Positions 43,900 through 53,546 of a stretch of 64,000 nucleotides of DNA are shown piece after piece (position 1 is the first letter of the stretch; each line of letters starts with the position of its first letter). Made by a program: the position numbers and the translations under genes. The stretch covers positions 62,001 through 126,000 of the forward strand of contig JAJFIX010000007.1 in the NCBI GenBank assembly GCA_021774575.1, given 5' to 3'. The stretch is from Alphaproteobacteria bacterium. Its GTDB lineage: Bacteria > Pseudomonadota > Alphaproteobacteria > UBA6615. The notes under the pieces are model-generated. The model was not told where the DNA came from. It searched no databases and saw only the letters and a program-made list of their open reading frames with translations.

Positions 43900-45570
43900 T
43901 TGATAGAGAAATCTCTTAAAGCCATTCCGGAATTAATGAAGGCTGACGTCTGCATTGTAGGTGCAGGTCCCGCCGGCTTGGCGCTTGCCCTCGAACTTGA
44001 GAGAAAAAACCTCACGGTGAACTTAATTGAGAGCGGCAATTTCGGTTTCTCAAAGAAAAATCAGGAACTATCAAAAGCCCTTTATGTAGATAAACTACTC
44101 CACATGCCGATGGAACACGCAGTCCGACGACAGCTAGGTGGAACCTCCGCAATATGGGGGGGGCGCTGCATTCCCCTTGATCCCGTGGATTTTCAAAAAC
44201 GGGATCATGTTCCGAATTCAGGATGGCCAATAGAATACGCTGAAATTGCCAAATATTATGAACCAGCCTGCGTTTTTGCCGAATGCGGCGGACCGGATTT
44301 TAGTGCGAAAACCGTCTTCGGCGAAGATCGTGAGGGAATTGTACCGGGTTTGCCAGACGATGCGTTCTTGTCATCCGCGCTCGAGAGATGGAGTCTTCCC
44401 AAAAATTTTGGTGCCAGGAATCTTCGCCATCTGCGTGGTTCGCAAAAGATTACCGTGATCTTGAATACAACCTGCTTGGCCATATTTCTCGAGCCAAACC
44501 TACAAGCCGTCCGCGCCATTAAAGTTGCCAGCACGAGCGGCGATATACAACGTACATTTAGCGCAAAACACTATGTTCTGGCTTGCGGCGGACTGGAGAC
44601 GACCCGATTACTTCTTAATTCGGATCAACATTATGAATCTGGCCTTGGTAATATCAGCGGAGCCCTCGGAAAATATTATATGGGCCATATTTCCGGAAAG
44701 GTTGCGACCGTTCATTTTACGGGGCCAGCGAAGAATACAGCGTATGACTTTGAACGTGATTCGGATGGTGTCTATTGTCGCAAGAGATTCGTACCCACGG
44801 AAAAGACCCAAGAAACGCATAAATTATTAAATGGGGCCATTTGGTTGGACAACCTTCCCATGTATAAAGCCGACCATGAAGATAGTATCTTGTCGGCTGC
44901 ATACTTGGCACTCTCTAATCCGCTCTCCCGAGGATTGTTGGCGACAGAGGCCATTGCCAGGGGCGCAACCCAGAATACTCGAAATCATGAATTTTCTGCA
45001 CACCTCAAAAACATCGTGACGGACGTCCCAAAAATTCTCAGATTTCTACCTAACTTTCTTTATCACAGATATATTCCCCGTCGCCGTCTTCCTGGTTTTT
45101 TCCTCCAAAACAGTGGAAACCGCTACGCCTTACATTATCACTGCGAGCAAATACCCTCGGAGCGCAGTCGCGTTTACCTTTCGAGTGAGTGCGACAGGCT
45201 AGGAATGAGGCGGCTTACCGTGGATCTAACCTACTCAAAGGCCGACATCTCGAGCGTAAGGCGGTCCCACGAATTGTTGGATCAGCATTTGAGACAGTAT
45301 GGTATAGGTTATCTCGAGTTCGATGGCGCAAATTTGAATGGTCTCATCAAGTCGCAGGCGCGCGACGGGATTCATCAAATAGGAACAACAAGAATGTCGT
45401 CGAGCCCCTCTCTAGGCGTCGTGGACGAAGACTGTAAAGTGCATGGACTTGACAACCTATACGTCGCTAGTAGCTCTGTTTTTCCAACATCCGGTCAAGC
45501 AAATCCAACTCTGACACTAATCGCCCTAGCTATTCGAGTAGCCGACCATTTGGCATCCAAATTAAACTGA
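43900..45570 (+). CDS. GMC-family FAD-dependent oxidoreductase
   Basis: A 556-residue flavoprotein. The N-terminal dinucleotide fold is ADVCIVGAGPAGLALALELERKN (about residues 15-37). The FAD-attachment region is RRQLGGTSAIWGGRCIPLDP, and a second FAD site is HYVLACGGLETTRLLLNS. The C-terminal GMC domain has IHQIGTTRMSSSPSLGVVDEDCKVHG with the catalytic-type His, and SGQANPTLTLIALAIR. A TTG start at 43,900 follows TTAGGG; ATG 43,936 is possible. GMC enzymes oxidise alcohols or sugars. Followed at 22 bp by an aldo/keto reductase, it may form a sugar-modifying pair, which is inference. Confidence 0.87.
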   Translation: MIEKSLKAIPELMKADVCIVGAGPAGLALALELERKNLTVNLIESGNFGFSKKNQELSKALYVDKLLHMPMEHAVRRQLGGTSAIWGGRCIPLDPVDFQKRDHVPNSGWPIEYAEIAKYYEPACVFAECGGPDFSAKTVFGEDREGIVPGLPDDAFLSSALERWSLPKNFGARNLRHLRGSQKITVILNTTCLAIFLEPNLQAVRAIKVASTSGDIQRTFSAKHYVLACGGLETTRLLLNSDQHYESGLGNISGALGKYYMGHISGKVATVHFTGPAKNTAYDFERDSDGVYCRKRFVPTEKTQETHKLLNGAIWLDNLPMYKADHEDSILSAAYLALSNPLSRGLLATEAIARGATQNTRNHEFSAHLKNIVTDVPKILRFLPNFLYHRYIPRRRLPGFFLQNSGNRYALHYHCEQIPSERSRVYLSSECDRLGMRRLTVDLTYSKADISSVRRSHELLDQHLRQYGIGYLEFDGANLNGLIKSQARDGIHQIGTTRMSSSPSLGVVDEDCKVHGLDNLYVASSSVFPTSGQANPTLTLIALAIRVADHLASKLN

Positions 45571-45592
45571 GACGCATTGGCAGCTGGGAAAA

Positions 45593-46582
45593 ATGAAACG
45601 AGTTAGTCTGGGGCCATTGCCCATTAAAGTATCCAGGATCGGTTTCGGCTGCGCGCCAGTATTGGGCCGTGTTGGCAAGGGTGACTCACTATATGCGATG
45701 GGCCAAGCCTTTGATCGAGGTGTGACTCATTTTGATGTAGCCCGCTCTTACGGATATGGTGAGGCAGAGGGGGTTCTCGGGAATTTTGTTTCAGACAAGA
45801 GGGACAAAGTTACGATAACGACCAAGTTCGGTCTGGTTCCTGCCAGAAGCAGCAAAATTGTCAACTTCGCAAAACCGGTGGTCAGACGTCTTATTCAGAC
45901 GATACCGGCTCTCGCAAGCAAGGCGCGACGACATTCGTTAAAATTTTCACCCACACGATCCTATGATGTTCCGGGCGCAAGGGAGAGCGTCGAGAAGAGC
46001 CTTCGATCCCTGAAAACAGATTATTTGGATTTTATCCTAATTCATGATTGTGAAAACGCGACCGAGATTGGCGACGAGTTGCTCCTTTTTCTCGAAAAGC
46101 TGAAAGTGGAGGGCACGGTAGCGGCGTGGGGATTAGCTTCTACTTACGACTCTGCGGGAGCGATTAGCGCCCTCCTACCTCGTAAGCCTGATATTATCCA
46201 ATTTGGCAGATTATTTGGCAACGAAATGAACTCGTGGGACCAAGAACTCGGAGAGACCCCCCGGTTTCTGCACAGCCCCTTTGGTGGTAGAAATATGTCG
46301 GAAGTTTGGTGTAGATTATGGAAAGACAAGCGATTGCAGCATTGGGCAAAAACAAACGACATTGAAATCGAAAACAAGTCGAGCCTATATCGTCCGCTTC
46401 TTGAGAGCGCACTTTATGAAGCGCCTCATCAGATCCTCATCGCTTCCATGTTTCAGGAAGCTCATATCGACGAAAACACACAAGCCTCAAGCAACCCAAA
46501 ATTCGAAAGCGCTCAATTAAAGAGCTTTATCGCTGTCCTCAGAGAAATATTAGGAGACGTCCATCCTAAGTTTGTCGAATAG
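45593..46582 (+). CDS. aldo/keto reductase family protein
   Basis: A 329-residue (beta/alpha)8 barrel oxidoreductase. The catalytic tetrad is visible: Asp in FDVARSYGYGEAEGVLG, the Tyr of that block, Lys in VTITTKFGLVP and His in DFILIHDCEN. NADPH-binding elements at the C-terminus are less regular than in typical members. Its ATG is preceded by GGGAAAA. It follows the GMC oxidoreductase closely, suggesting a sequential oxidation and reduction of a nucleotide sugar or glycan precursor. Its 3' end overlaps the convergent FkbM gene by 17 bp. Confidence 0.85.
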   Translation: MKRVSLGPLPIKVSRIGFGCAPVLGRVGKGDSLYAMGQAFDRGVTHFDVARSYGYGEAEGVLGNFVSDKRDKVTITTKFGLVPARSSKIVNFAKPVVRRLIQTIPALASKARRHSLKFSPTRSYDVPGARESVEKSLRSLKTDYLDFILIHDCENATEIGDELLLFLEKLKVEGTVAAWGLASTYDSAGAISALLPRKPDIIQFGRLFGNEMNSWDQELGETPRFLHSPFGGRNMSEVWCRLWKDKRLQHWAKTNDIEIENKSSLYRPLLESALYEAPHQILIASMFQEAHIDENTQASSNPKFESAQLKSFIAVLREILGDVHPKFVE

Positions 46583-47294
46583 CCTGGAGATGGGACGAAT
46601 CCAACCACGATGTATCAAACCCGGCTGCCGTAAGTATTTTATTAATATTATTCGGAGCCAACGGCCGGCCCATTTTTTCAAGCAAGCCAAAATGAACCTC
46701 GACGAATATGGCCTTGAGTTCCGGCTGTCTGATCAGTTTCTCCATGCCAAGCAAAACTTCTTCCTCAAAACCTTCAACGTCGATTTTTAGTACGTTAGGT
46801 ACATGACCGGTGGATTGAAAATAATCGTCGAAGCAGATCATCGGCACCGATACCAGATCTGAATCCAAGGAAAAATTTCTGTCTCTGGCCCGCACCTGAT
46901 GCGTGGCAGCCAACGGGTCAGCGTCCACTTGTAACTGTACCTCTCCTGATAGGCTTCCAACCGCGACGTTTTCAAGGATAACATTGGGTAAATCTGGGAA
47001 TAATTCCGACAGTACCCGAAAGCACGCCGGCGCAGGCTCAAACGCAACAACGGTGCCGGTTGCTGTCACCTTATTGGCAAACTTCTTGGTGTAGAAACCA
47101 ACATTTGCCCCAACATCCCAGACCCTATGGCCTGGTTGAATGGCGCAAAGTATCGCATTTTCAAATGTCTGTTCATAGCTCTTGCCGGATTTAAAGAAAA
47201 TTCTATTGGCAATACGGAGGGGGTACAATAGCCCTGTTTTCCTGGCAAATGTGCGCGCCCGGGTTTGAAAATTACTGTCGTATCTAATGGCCAT
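46566..47294 (-). CDS. FkbM family methyltransferase
   Basis: A 242-residue SAM-dependent methyltransferase. The SAM site is VWDVGANVGFYTKKFANKV, followed by VVAFEPAPACFRVLSEL. FkbM hallmarks are the later PNVLKIDVEGFEEEVLLGMEKLI and AIFVEVHFGLLEKMG. Family members O-methylate sugars or glycans, among other substrates. It lies on the strand opposite to the oxidoreductases and reads towards them. Within a polysaccharide cluster the probable target is a glycan hydroxyl. Confidence 0.87.
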   Translation of the reverse strand: MAIRYDSNFQTRARTFARKTGLLYPLRIANRIFFKSGKSYEQTFENAILCAIQPGHRVWDVGANVGFYTKKFANKVTATGTVVAFEPAPACFRVLSELFPDLPNVILENVAVGSLSGEVQLQVDADPLAATHQVRARDRNFSLDSDLVSVPMICFDDYFQSTGHVPNVLKIDVEGFEEEVLLGMEKLIRQPELKAIFVEVHFGLLEKMGRPLAPNNINKILTAAGFDTSWLDSSHLQAIRQT

Positions 47295-47568
47295 TTGTTA
47301 GTGCTTTCAAAAAGTTCTTTATGTTTCATGATACTCATTTTCACCGCGCAAGCCATCCAGCGCGATGTGTCTAGCGAACATCGCCTGCGTCCGGTGGAGC
47401 GAATGTCCGTGGTTGCCCTGTTTGCACCCGTCAGTCTTGTCAGCTAGCTTGCGTTTCCTTCGGTCTTTACGATGAGCCAAAATCCCCATCTGATGCAAGC
47501 ACGCCATTTTGGTTCACAGGCGCAGACGTTGGACCGGCTGTCCTATATCAGCCGAGTGGGGGGCTGAA

Positions 47569-48468
47569 TCAGAGCTTTACGTCATATTTTTGCCCAATCG
47601 CATCGACCAATTTGGTGTCTTTGGCTCGCGATATCACCTGCATTTCATAAAGTTTTAACTCTACCAGCATCCGGTACCAGTAGGCTTGCATGAAGTGAAA
47701 GAAAAAGCCCTCCTTTCCGTCCAAAAAACCCAACCCCAATATGTAGCGGTATAGGAAATATAGTGTTGGGCGCACCACGGCGGGCAGTTTCATGTACAAA
47801 TTTTCCTTTGTAGTTCTTTTGATTAAAGCACGTCCCACCAGGTTATGATTATCGTTATCAGTTTCGCCTCCGTCTCGCTTTAATATCCGTGCGACTTCGA
47901 ACATTTCTCTAGTCGCGTAAGAATTATGTTTGTTTATCCACCAATTCACGTCATGTAAATTTTCATCGACCAGGTCCCCTTTCAGAGTCACAGTTTTGCC
48001 GCCATCGATGACAATGTGTTCGTCCTGCCACCGTTGCTCCATTCGCCCGCGCCCGGTTCGCCATATGCGCAGTACGATATGTGGGTAGAAAAAACCGTGG
48101 CGAATTTGGCGGCCCAAAAACACTATCTTTCGTCGCAGAGTTATCCCCGTCACTACGGCAGACATATTTGGAACGCAGCCAGCAATTTCGTCGCGCAACG
48201 CTGGCTCGAGATACTCGTCGGCGTCAAAGCGAGCTGTCCAATCGGTCGTTATGGTACAGTTATCGAGTGCCCACTGAAATTGCACCGCATGGTTCGTCCA
48301 TGGATTTTGGAATATTTCTGCTCCCAGTTCCGTTGCAATTTCAACAGTCCGGTCGTCTGAATTACTATCGACCACAATGACGCGATCCATCACAGACTTT
48401 ATACTGTTTATGCAGCGCGCAATGTGCCGTTCCTCGTTATATGTCAAGATTACTGCGGTGATTGACAT
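47569..48468 (-). CDS. glycosyltransferase family 2
   Basis: A 299-residue GT-A glycosyltransferase. The N-terminus is ITAVILTYNEERHIARCINSIK, followed by RVIVVDSNSDDRTVEIA. The metal-binding motif DADEYLEP lies at about residue 81, and the later WQDEHIVIDG contains the general base-type Asp/Glu. A hydrophobic C-terminal stretch (LYFLYRYILGLGF) may attach it to the membrane. It resembles the WaaE/KdtX type that adds sugars to lipid A core or polysaccharide. It stands alone; about 270 bp without a gene separate it from the FkbM gene. Confidence 0.87.
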   Translation of the reverse strand: MSITAVILTYNEERHIARCINSIKSVMDRVIVVDSNSDDRTVEIATELGAEIFQNPWTNHAVQFQWALDNCTITTDWTARFDADEYLEPALRDEIAGCVPNMSAVVTGITLRRKIVFLGRQIRHGFFYPHIVLRIWRTGRGRMEQRWQDEHIVIDGGKTVTLKGDLVDENLHDVNWWINKHNSYATREMFEVARILKRDGGETDNDNHNLVGRALIKRTTKENLYMKLPAVVRPTLYFLYRYILGLGFLDGKEGFFFHFMQAYWYRMLVELKLYEMQVISRAKDTKLVDAIGQKYDVKL

Positions 48469-48689
48469 GAAGTTATCCTATCTCCCGGAAGTCATATTCT
48501 TTGCCCCAGATGCCTGATCCAAAACGCGACTTAACAGCATCTTCATGCAGACAGACTGATAGTTGCGCCGATTGAGTCTACAATATGCGTATTTCGCGTA
48601 ACGGTTCCAATTATCTAGAGCATTTTTCTATATTTATTCAAACTTAGGGAATTTCATCGGCTCGGGGTGATTTGATTCGCAATTTGGGC

Positions 48690-49316
48690 TGGAGTACGAG
48701 GCCGTGACTTTCCGCCGCGCAGCACTGTGCAAAGATACTTCTATACTTGGCGTTCGGATGGCACATTGGTAGCTATCAACCATTTTCTTCTGATGATAGT
48801 GCGCGAGGCAGAAGGCCGGGACGCAACCCTCTGCTGGCATGATCGACAGCCAGTCGGTGAAGATCACCAAAAGTGGCGGTCCTCGCGGCCTTGACGCGGG
48901 TAAGAAGATCAACGGTCGTAAGGGTCATATCATTACCGATATCAGTGGATTACTGGTCGGCGCCATCGTCCATGAGGCCGACATCCGCGACCGGGATGGT
49001 ACCGCAGCCCTACTGAGCTCGATCCAATCGGTTTTTCCCTGGTTGCGCCATGTGTTCGCTGACGGCGGAATGCCGGGCCGAAGCTCCGGGGCGCAATCGT
49101 CAAACTTGAGAAATGGCTGTTGGAAACCGTCAAGAGATCCGATGCGGCAAAGGGCTTCGTCTTGTTGCTAAGACGGTGGGTCGTCGAGGGTACTTTCGTA
49201 TGGCTCGGTCGGAACCGACGCCTCGCAAATGACTTCTAGGCATGCATCGAAAGTGCTGAGGCTTGGATCGTGATCGCCAGTATCCAGATCCTCCCACGCA
49301 GAATCTTGAAAATTTG
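48690..49316 (+). pseudogene. IS5-family transposase remnant
   Basis: The start of the protein is missing. GRDFPPRSTVQRYFYTW and NHFLLMIVREAEGRD lie near 48,700-48,820. The next frame has MIDSQSVKITKSGGPRGLDAGKKINGRKGHIITD and [28 protein letters not shown], the IS5 (IS427-type) DDE core. A frameshift near 49,080 leads to [23 protein letters not shown] and ESAEAWIVIASIQILPRRI. A stop in ANDF and several frame breaks make it non-functional. Confidence 0.85.
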
Positions 49317-49461
49317 AAATCACCCAATTCTTTTCGAGTCAGACTCTTAGAGAAAAGCTATAAATTTGAAATCGGATGTCCCGCGAGTTACCGCAGGTTA
49401 CATATTTGGCGATGTTTGAAAAAAAAATAGACTTTCGCTTTGATAGAGAGAAATTTATAAA

Positions 49462-50613
49462 ATGAATATCATTATCTTCTCTCATTCTTATCTGGATCCG
49501 GAAAACCGAAAAAACCTTTTAGCTCTATCAAGACTTGCTAACGTGACATGTGTTTTACCAAAACATGCTCCGGTTCTAATTTTCAATGATTACGAGTTCC
49601 ATCCAGACGGAAATGATTCTGATATTTTTTTCCCACTTAAGTTTTTGCGGTTAAGTAAGTCGCAATATTTGCTCAGAGGGCTATCAGAAATATTCCGATC
49701 ACGCCAGCCAGACGCAATAATCGTTGAATATAACCCTTGGTCAGCAATGTTTATTCAGACCCTTATATTGAGGTTTCTATTTTGCCAGAAGGCCAAATTG
49801 ATTTGCATGGTAAAAAAGAACACGTACAGTAAGGTCGGGCTCCACGGCTATATAAAAGACCAACTTGCTCGTTTTACACTATCACGGGCAGATCATATCC
49901 TGGCAGCGAGCAATATGGCCTCTGACATGCTAAAGGGTGTTTTCAAAATTCCGTCAGAGAAGTTATCGGTGTGCCACCATTTGGGCGTTGACACGAACCT
50001 ATTTTGTCCATCTCATGACATGGTGACAATCTCAGGTCGCGCGATAAATATTGGTTATAGCGGTAGATTTGACGCCGGAAAGGGAATAATAGACTTGTTT
50101 GAAGCCGTTCAGATTTTGCAAGAAAACAAATCGCGGCAAATTAATTTGAAGTTATTGGGACAGGGCGCTTACAGCAAGAAACTAGATGAAAAATTGGAAA
50201 AATTATCCTGTGATCACTCTTGGTTTTCATTGCACCCGCCGGTGGCGCATACCGAGGTCGCACGTTTTTTACAGGATCTTGATATATTTGTGTTGCCCTC
50301 TCGGCGAATGCCCGATCACCAGGAACACGATGCACACGCCTTATTAGAAGCATTGTCGGTCGGTGTTGTTTGTGTCGGTACTTATTCGGGCATCATACCA
50401 GACATACTCAAAAATGGCGTCGGACGACTTGTTAGGCCTGAACGACCTAAGGAACTAGCAGGAGTGTTGTGTGAATTGATCGAGAATGACGGGGTGCGCG
50501 TCACTGTTGGTCGGAATGCGAGGGATTTTGCGCGAAGGACTCTTGAGTTGGATGTAATTGCAGAACGTAAAATAGAAGTCATAGGAAAGATTATTGATAA
50601 TGAGTTCAAGTAA
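49462..50613 (+). CDS. glycosyltransferase family 4
   Basis: A 383-residue GT-B retaining glycosyltransferase. The N-terminal acceptor domain is IIIFSHSYLDPENRKNLLAL. The C-terminal nucleotide-sugar domain has NIGYSGRFDAGKGIIDLFEAV and the EX7E-type motif HEHDAHALLEALSVGVVCVGTYSGIIPD. It starts the methyltransferase pair: the next gene begins before or just after its stop codon. The gene is AT-rich, like wzx and wzy, so probably acquired with them. Confidence 0.87.
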   Translation: MNIIIFSHSYLDPENRKNLLALSRLANVTCVLPKHAPVLIFNDYEFHPDGNDSDIFFPLKFLRLSKSQYLLRGLSEIFRSRQPDAIIVEYNPWSAMFIQTLILRFLFCQKAKLICMVKKNTYSKVGLHGYIKDQLARFTLSRADHILAASNMASDMLKGVFKIPSEKLSVCHHLGVDTNLFCPSHDMVTISGRAINIGYSGRFDAGKGIIDLFEAVQILQENKSRQINLKLLGQGAYSKKLDEKLEKLSCDHSWFSLHPPVAHTEVARFLQDLDIFVLPSRRMPDHQEHDAHALLEALSVGVVCVGTYSGIIPDILKNGVGRLVRPERPKELAGVLCELIENDGVRVTVGRNARDFARRTLELDVIAERKIEVIGKIIDNEFK

Positions 50614-51253
50614 AGGCCCCAACATGCATTACAGCGCTAAGGAGGCTTATCAACATGAATCCTTTGCGCATAATTATGAAAGAGTAAGGTTTTCCGGCCT
50701 TATGGGTAAATACCGGAATAATCTTGAGCAGAAGGCAGTCGGTAAATTGGTTGAAATGTTACCGTCCGATATTTCGATCGCGGATTGTCCATGTGGCAAT
50801 GGTAGATGGTGGCCTGTTCTCGCGACGAGGGCGCGCCGAATAGTGGCAGTTGACGTTTCGGAAGGTATGCGTCGATATGCGAGCGAAAGGGCGCGTCAGT
50901 CTTCGATCGACATTGTTGTACTGGGGGGTTCTGCCGAGGACCTGCCCGTGGAAGACGAGAGCGTGGATTATGTATTCAGCCATGCGCTAACTAAGCATTT
51001 GCCGGTGCCAGTACAATACCAAGTGCTTGCGGAATATTCTCGAGTCTCGAAAATGGGAGTGATTTGTTCGTTCGGCGTGTTTACGCATCTTTCATATGAA
51101 TTTTGGCGCCGACGGCAACTTACAGAATCCTATCCGATTTTTTTCGAAGAACTGAAGTGGATGGCTGATTGGGCTGGATTAGAAATTCGCAAAATGATTC
51201 GATGTACAACACCGATTGGCGTGGAGAACGTAGTGTTATTCGAGAAAATATGA
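50600..51253 (+). CDS. class I SAM-dependent methyltransferase
   Basis: A methyltransferase of about 210-217 residues. The ATG at 50,600 overlaps the preceding glycosyltransferase by 14 bp, while ATG 50,624 has a better AAAGG ribosome site; both are in frame. Motif I is IADCPCGNGRWWPVLATRARR, post-I is IVAVDVSEGMRRYAS, and VEDESVDYVFSHALTKHLPV is motif II-like (the usual Methyltransf_11 pattern). The motif I line has Pro-Cys-Gly-Asn instead of the common Gly-x-Gly, a mild oddity. Substrate is unknown, possibly a glycan or lipid carrier intermediate. Confidence 0.82.
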   Translation: MSSSKGPNMHYSAKEAYQHESFAHNYERVRFSGLMGKYRNNLEQKAVGKLVEMLPSDISIADCPCGNGRWWPVLATRARRIVAVDVSEGMRRYASERARQSSIDIVVLGGSAEDLPVEDESVDYVFSHALTKHLPVPVQYQVLAEYSRVSKMGVICSFGVFTHLSYEFWRRRQLTESYPIFFEELKWMADWAGLEIRKMIRCTTPIGVENVVLFEKI

Positions 51254-51297
51254 GAATTTCCCCCGCCAACGTTGTTGGCTAGGCGTTCCGTCTGTCT

Positions 51298-52506
51298 CTA
51301 TGTCAGGCGCTGGTCCAAGTCGTTGGCGATAGCAGGCCCTGCCTGTAGGCAGCGGTAATTTTGCTCCAGGACGCCAGCAATTCTAGGCCAGCTATACGCT
51401 TCACTGACTAGTAACTGGCCACACCGGCCCATTTCCTCTGCGCTATGCGGCTGTTCTATTAGGTCATTTATCGCATCGGAAAATTTCAGAACATCGCATT
51501 GCGTCACTATGCCTGCCTTTGCCTCTGCAACGGCAGGCCAAATATTGACTTGGTCAGAAATCACCACAGGCAACCCGCTACCCATGGCCTCAATTACGGC
51601 GATTCCAAAATTTTCGCTGTAAGACGGTAAGACAAAAACATAGGATTCGCCAAGTGCCGCCATCTTCATCTCGCCGTGCAGCATACCGACGAAGGTTGTT
51701 ATCTCGTTAATCCCTTCCGCGTCGATCCATTTACGAACTTGTTTACCATAGCCGTCGGTATCCGGCCCGGCCAATACAAGGTGTATGTCGTCTCGATTCG
51801 CGGCGATCCTGGCAATGGCCGGAACAAGAATATCGAGACCTTTCTTGAAATTGATTCGACCAAGAAACAAAATGATCTTTTTGCCACCAATATTTGGGAA
51901 GGTTTGGCGGAACAAGTTACTTTCTGTGGTTGGGCGGTGGTCATGCAATTGGAGGCCCAATGGCACCACAATTCCTTTTCCAAAATGCAGCGATTTTCGC
52001 GCCAGTGTCATTTCCTGGTCGGTCGTAAAATTGACAGCTGCTGCGTGTTTTAGGTTGCGACGTTCAAACAGCCACTCCAGCAACAATTTCCGGTAACGAT
52101 GGCGGTTAAATATGTAGGGGTCCATTGAGCCGCAGGGGCGCATCAAGTAGGGCACGTCATATTTTCGGCAATAGTGGCCCATTACCGCGCTATGAAAAAG
52201 GTGCAGGGAATGGCTGTGCACAATATCAAAATCGGGTATGCGGCCTCTCAGTGCCCGCCAGAGAGCGACAGAGGTACATTGCCAACCCGATAAAGTATTG
52301 GCACGGAAATAGTGGACATCCACGCCATTCAAATGGACTGGTCGGTCAGTCGGAACGTGCATTCGACCTTTCGGACCATCTTGGTCCGTAGTAAAAATTT
52401 CGACGTGATGGCCTCGAGCCGCGACGGCTTGAGCCATTTCCAGGCAAGCCTTCGATGGCCCGCCATGCACGGGGGCAAGGCTTGAAATGACGTGTAGAAT
52501 TTTCAT
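51298..52506 (-). CDS. glycosyltransferase family 4
   Basis: A 402-residue GT-B enzyme. The ATG at 52,506 is chosen because the fold starts there (MKILHVISSLAPVHGGPSKACLEMAQ); the open frame extends about 42 codons further upstream without family features. The acceptor domain contains VHSHSLHLFHSAVMGHYCRKYDVPYLMRPCG. The donor domain has KIILFLGRINFKKGLDILVPAI and the EX7E motif YSENFGIAVIEAMGSGLPVVIS. It reads opposite to the neighbouring methyltransferase, with 44 bp between their 3' ends. Confidence 0.87.
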   Translation of the reverse strand: MKILHVISSLAPVHGGPSKACLEMAQAVAARGHHVEIFTTDQDGPKGRMHVPTDRPVHLNGVDVHYFRANTLSGWQCTSVALWRALRGRIPDFDIVHSHSLHLFHSAVMGHYCRKYDVPYLMRPCGSMDPYIFNRHRYRKLLLEWLFERRNLKHAAAVNFTTDQEMTLARKSLHFGKGIVVPLGLQLHDHRPTTESNLFRQTFPNIGGKKIILFLGRINFKKGLDILVPAIARIAANRDDIHLVLAGPDTDGYGKQVRKWIDAEGINEITTFVGMLHGEMKMAALGESYVFVLPSYSENFGIAVIEAMGSGLPVVISDQVNIWPAVAEAKAGIVTQCDVLKFSDAINDLIEQPHSAEEMGRCGQLLVSEAYSWPRIAGVLEQNYRCLQAGPAIANDLDQRLT

Positions 52507-53084
52507 AGAATTAGATTGTATCCTTGCCCAAGAATTACCAACTCCACCGTTTGTCAGAGTTCGCCCGATAGGCAGAATATCCCATCTGCCCCATGCCGAG
52601 CAGCCAGCGTTTGCCTCCTCCAGCTGCAACAACCCTCGAAATGCTCAACAGTAGGACCGCCCTCCGGTACACGTTAGAACTTCTGGGTGCCACGGTGCAA
52701 CTCATATATACCACTAGTGGTTCCGGCTTAACGGAAGAGGCCGTTGTGGGAATCCCAGCGCGGCGCGTACATGTGAGTCTTGCTTATGTTCCTGGGAATG
52801 TCGATTACCTTCGATCTCGACAAATGTTGTCTTCTTGTAGGCGTGGTCCAGGTCCACGGTGCTACCCGGAAACGTCTGTGGCCACACGTCATTATTCATT
52901 TAGGCGCGGCTGGGGCACAGGAGGACATGCGTTGGACAGATATATCGATTACTTGAGTCCGGCGCTGGTAAGAGCTTACCAGGGAGAAATGCGCCGATTG
53001 CTTTCTGCGCTACAAATTCGTCGATCTCGCATTCCGCCTTCGGGCCCAGACGTGGCAAGAAACGTGGTTGATCCGACACTGACG
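52507..53084. other. region without an identifiable gene
   Basis: About 580 bp separate the GT4 start from an IS5 fragment. A 164-codon plus-strand frame at 52,593-53,087 has no resemblance to a known family, no plausible ribosome site and an unusual composition. It is probably debris adjoining the IS5 remnant. The region should also contain the promoter of the leftward glycosyltransferase gene. Confidence 0.4.
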
Positions 53085-53400
53085 TAAGGGGGGCAAGAAC
53101 CGTAAATGTTATATAGTCAACGACATCGCCGTGTGCTGGTTAGCATTGCCCTTCATGGTGCTGATATTCAGGATCATGATGGTGCACTCATTCTCCTTAA
53201 CTCCAATACTTCGACCTATCCGTGGCTGAGGCATGTCTTTGCCGATGGCAGCTATACCGGCCGAAACTTAACGGCCGATTGGAAACATCGGCCATCGGAC
53301 AATCGCGACCGTCTTGCGATCCTATACCGCCAAGGTTGAATGAATTTGATGGCTGTTGGGTGGCATGGTATATCAATCGTTCGCAGCATAGTGAATGGTA
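53085..53400 (+). pseudogene. second IS5-family transposase fragment
   Basis: GKNRKCYIVNDIAV in one frame, then IALHGADIQDHDGALILL and [17 protein letters not shown] in the next, match the central DDE part of an IS5 transposase. A weaker TIATVLRSYTAKVE region with stops follows near 53,300. Both ends are missing and the frame is broken. It is not a copy of the remnant at 48.7-49.3 kb: residues differ at many positions. Confidence 0.75.
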
Positions 53401-53546
53401 GTTTCGTCTTGGGTACTAGGGTTTTGTAGTTCCTCTCAGTATTCGAAGAGCTGATGAAGATTTCTTGCGCGTGTTTATTTTTACGAAATTACTCTAGCGC
53501 GTCGATCAAAACGCGAAATGGAGTTTTTGGATTCTGGTGGATATAG

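Noticed and set aside
47295-47568. 62-codon minus-strand frame between the FkbM and GT2 genes as a gene
   Set aside because: It overlaps the FkbM promoter region, has no family likeness and ends in a low-complexity basic stretch.
52593-53087. 164-codon frame between the GT4 gene and the IS5 fragment
   Set aside because: Composition and lack of family resemblance suggest debris; it overlaps the upstream end of the opposite gene's open frame.
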